NCBI GenBank assembly: GCA_973895155.1 | Contig: OZ316895.1 | Span: 8,990,001 to 9,054,000, forward strand | Reading direction: 5' to 3' | DNA from: Marsupella aquatica | Lineage: Eukaryota; Marchantiophyta | Length of the DNA stretch: 64,000 nucleotides | Part shown: positions 62,738 to 64,000 of the stretch, in pieces | How the letters are laid out: each line of letters starts with the position of its first letter | Position numbering within the stretch: position 1 is the stretch's first letter | The notes under the pieces: generated by a model | What the model was told of the DNA's origin: nothing | What the model saw: the letters and a program-made list of their open reading frames with translations, nothing else | Database searches by the model: none | Made by a program: the position numbers and the translations under genes

Positions 62738-63785
62738 TTCCCCGCGACCACCACCACCACCACCGCAAGCGACAGCAGCAAAGAAACCCCTCGTTAGCGT
62801 CGCGCCAGCTCTTCTCTTTCTCTTCTTCTCCTCGCGCATCAACAAACCTCACCCAAATGTGCTCTATACCAACTCCTTCCTTCTTACACAAACACCACAG
62901 ACGGCGGAGGACAGTCAGTCACTCCCACCATCCGCATAGACGCACCGGCACACAAACCCACAAACATACGCTCCACCAAAAACTGTCACAACCAGCAGAC
63001 AGGCAAAAGGCAAGGCAAGCAGATTGCTGGGCCCCCCCTGGCTCGCTCGAACAGCCGATCTCTCGCAAAAGTCCTCTGCGTGGGCCCGACTCGAGCCATA
63101 ACTAAATACTTTTCCTTCCTTCTGCATCGCCACCTCTTCCCTGCATTCAACTCTCCTCTTTATGAGTCTTCCACTGTCTGCGTTCTCTCTGCTAGTCTGC
63201 TGGGTTCTTCATCAGACTGCGGCTGCCTGACTAGTGGCTGACTCGCTGCCTGGCTGCTCGCGCTGTCGTAAATGCGTACCCTCGAGGATGGGGGGTAGGA
63301 GTAGGAGTAGGAGTAGTAGTAGGTAGTACAGCAATAAAGACCACCGTATCCAATTCCGAGCCTGAGAATTACGGCGGCACCGTACCCATACTCGTAGCCG
63401 GGTGATCAGGTGATGATTATACCTACAGGTTTTTAGTGGTAGGCAAGAGAGTCCACGGTGGACGACGGCGGGGACTGAGTTTACTGAGCGCTTGTATCAG
63501 GAAAGCACTCCCTTTCTCATGTCGAGAAGACAGTGGAAACAGACAACGAGACAACGAGAAAGAGAAACCCAGAACCTAGAACCTTGAACACCGTGCGCCT
63601 TCGCGAGAGTTAGTCGGTGCTCGTGAGGGTTTGGGCTTTTGGGTGCTTTAGGAAGTCAATTTCGGCCGGGCATGTACAATGGCAGATATCCCAGAACCAC
63701 CGAAGATAGGTGCTGGGTTTATTTCAGAGATGTTGCGGGATGAGAGTCTTTCAGCCAAAGGTCTTGCAAGTGGGTGTTCGTCTTC
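62738..63785. promoter_or_regulatory. Divergent intergenic region between SERK (-) and the acidic-protein gene (+)
   Basis: About 1 kb separates the two start codons, which point away from each other. It contains a ccaccaccaccaccgc run near 62750, a ggagta repeat at about 63297-63330 and no other gene. Both leaders and promoters must lie here. The plus-strand leader includes an ATG at 63672 with a short frame, and the 36-codon frame at 63679 listed separately. Confidence 0.5.
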
Positions 63786-63789
63786 ATGA
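63679..63789 (+). other. 36-codon upstream frame overlapping the next start as ATGA
   Basis: The frame starts MADIPEPPKIGAGFISEM and stops at TGA 63787-63789, overlapping by two bases the ATG at 63786 of the acidic protein. It may be an upstream ORF controlling the main frame. Alternatively it is the true N-terminus, separated from the acidic frame by a frameshift. Its residue mix looks protein-like. Confidence 0.35.
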
Positions 63790-64000
63790 GCAACGAAAGT
63801 GAGAGCGAGGAGAAAAGTGATGATAGTGCAGAGGATGAAGGGGATGAGAAATCAGACGAGGTATCTTCCGTTGCAGACTCGGAGGAAGAAGATGCGAGGG
63901 AGACAAAGAGTAAGACTAAAACCCCGCGTAGACCAGACTCTGAAGACACGCAACCACCAAGAACGAAGCACGAGCTTGATGTAATTTTCTCTACCTCGTG
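63786..64000 (+). CDS. First exon of an acidic Ser/Glu/Asp-rich protein, possibly H/ACA RNP assembly factor NAF1; cut by window edge
   Basis: The frame opens at the first ATG after an in-frame TGA (63741) and stays open to the window end. It is very acidic (SNESESEEKSDDSAEDEGDE), then a basic and proline-rich stretch leads to PRTKHELD. A good donor, GTAATT, follows at 63981, so the exon probably ends at 63980 after 65 codons. Plant and animal NAF1 proteins, which help assemble H/ACA snoRNPs in the nucleus, have an acidic N-part followed by a TK-EL motif just before the Gar1-like domain. The match here is short and compositional, so the identification is tentative; many acidic nuclear proteins would look alike. 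The Gar1 core would lie beyond the edge. Confidence 0.4.
   Translation, partial: MSNESESEEKSDDSAEDEGDEKSDEVSSVADSEEEDARETKSKTKTPRRPDSEDTQPPRTKHELDVIFSTS

Overview
The window reads as nuclear DNA of a land plant. It has spliced genes with GT-AG introns (about 70 bp to 1.8 kb), plant-only families (NAC transcription factor, pectin-type PMT methyltransferase, SERK receptor kinase), long pyrimidine-rich leaders and much AT-rich repeat-filled intergenic DNA. The SERK and PMT genes have the exon plans known from other land plants. The compact introns, long leaders and a bacterial-looking DUF1223 protein would fit a bryophyte or other non-seed plant, but that placement is an inference and not demonstrated.

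Layout. 1-12.2 kb is accessory DNA: diverged direct repeats, a G/C-rich stretch full of small hairpins, an unrecognised coiled-coil gene broken by a 4-bp duplication (4361-6227), and two minisatellites (10.3-11.9 kb). 12.2-19.4 kb holds a complete 8-exon PMT24/27-like methyltransferase gene (+), 766 aa. 19.4-38.9 kb is gene-poor. It contains a 120-bp tandem duplication, a frameshifted coding remnant of unknown family, a degenerate array of about 230-bp units, two hairpin elements, a decayed ABA/WDS (ASR) gene and a 2.3-kb repeat cluster with an inverted pair. Candidate Harbinger-type termini sit at 21140 and 33848. 38.9-41.9 kb carries an intronless NAC gene (+), 281 aa. 47.3-50.4 kb carries a 3-exon DUF1223 gene (-), 305 aa. 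50.9-54.3 kb is repeats and coding-like debris. 55.8-62.7 kb is a complete 11-exon SERK-type LRR receptor kinase (-), 612 aa. It diverges from the first exon of an acidic protein, possibly NAF1, that runs off the right edge (+).

There is no operon-like organisation. PMT (Golgi, wall polysaccharide), NAC (nucleus), DUF1223 (thioredoxin-like fold) and SERK (plasma membrane co-receptor) look like independent genes separated by repeat-rich DNA. The SERK/acidic-protein pair shares a divergent intergenic region of about 1 kb. I joined all exons by eye from splice sites, reading-frame phase and family similarity; no transcript data were available.
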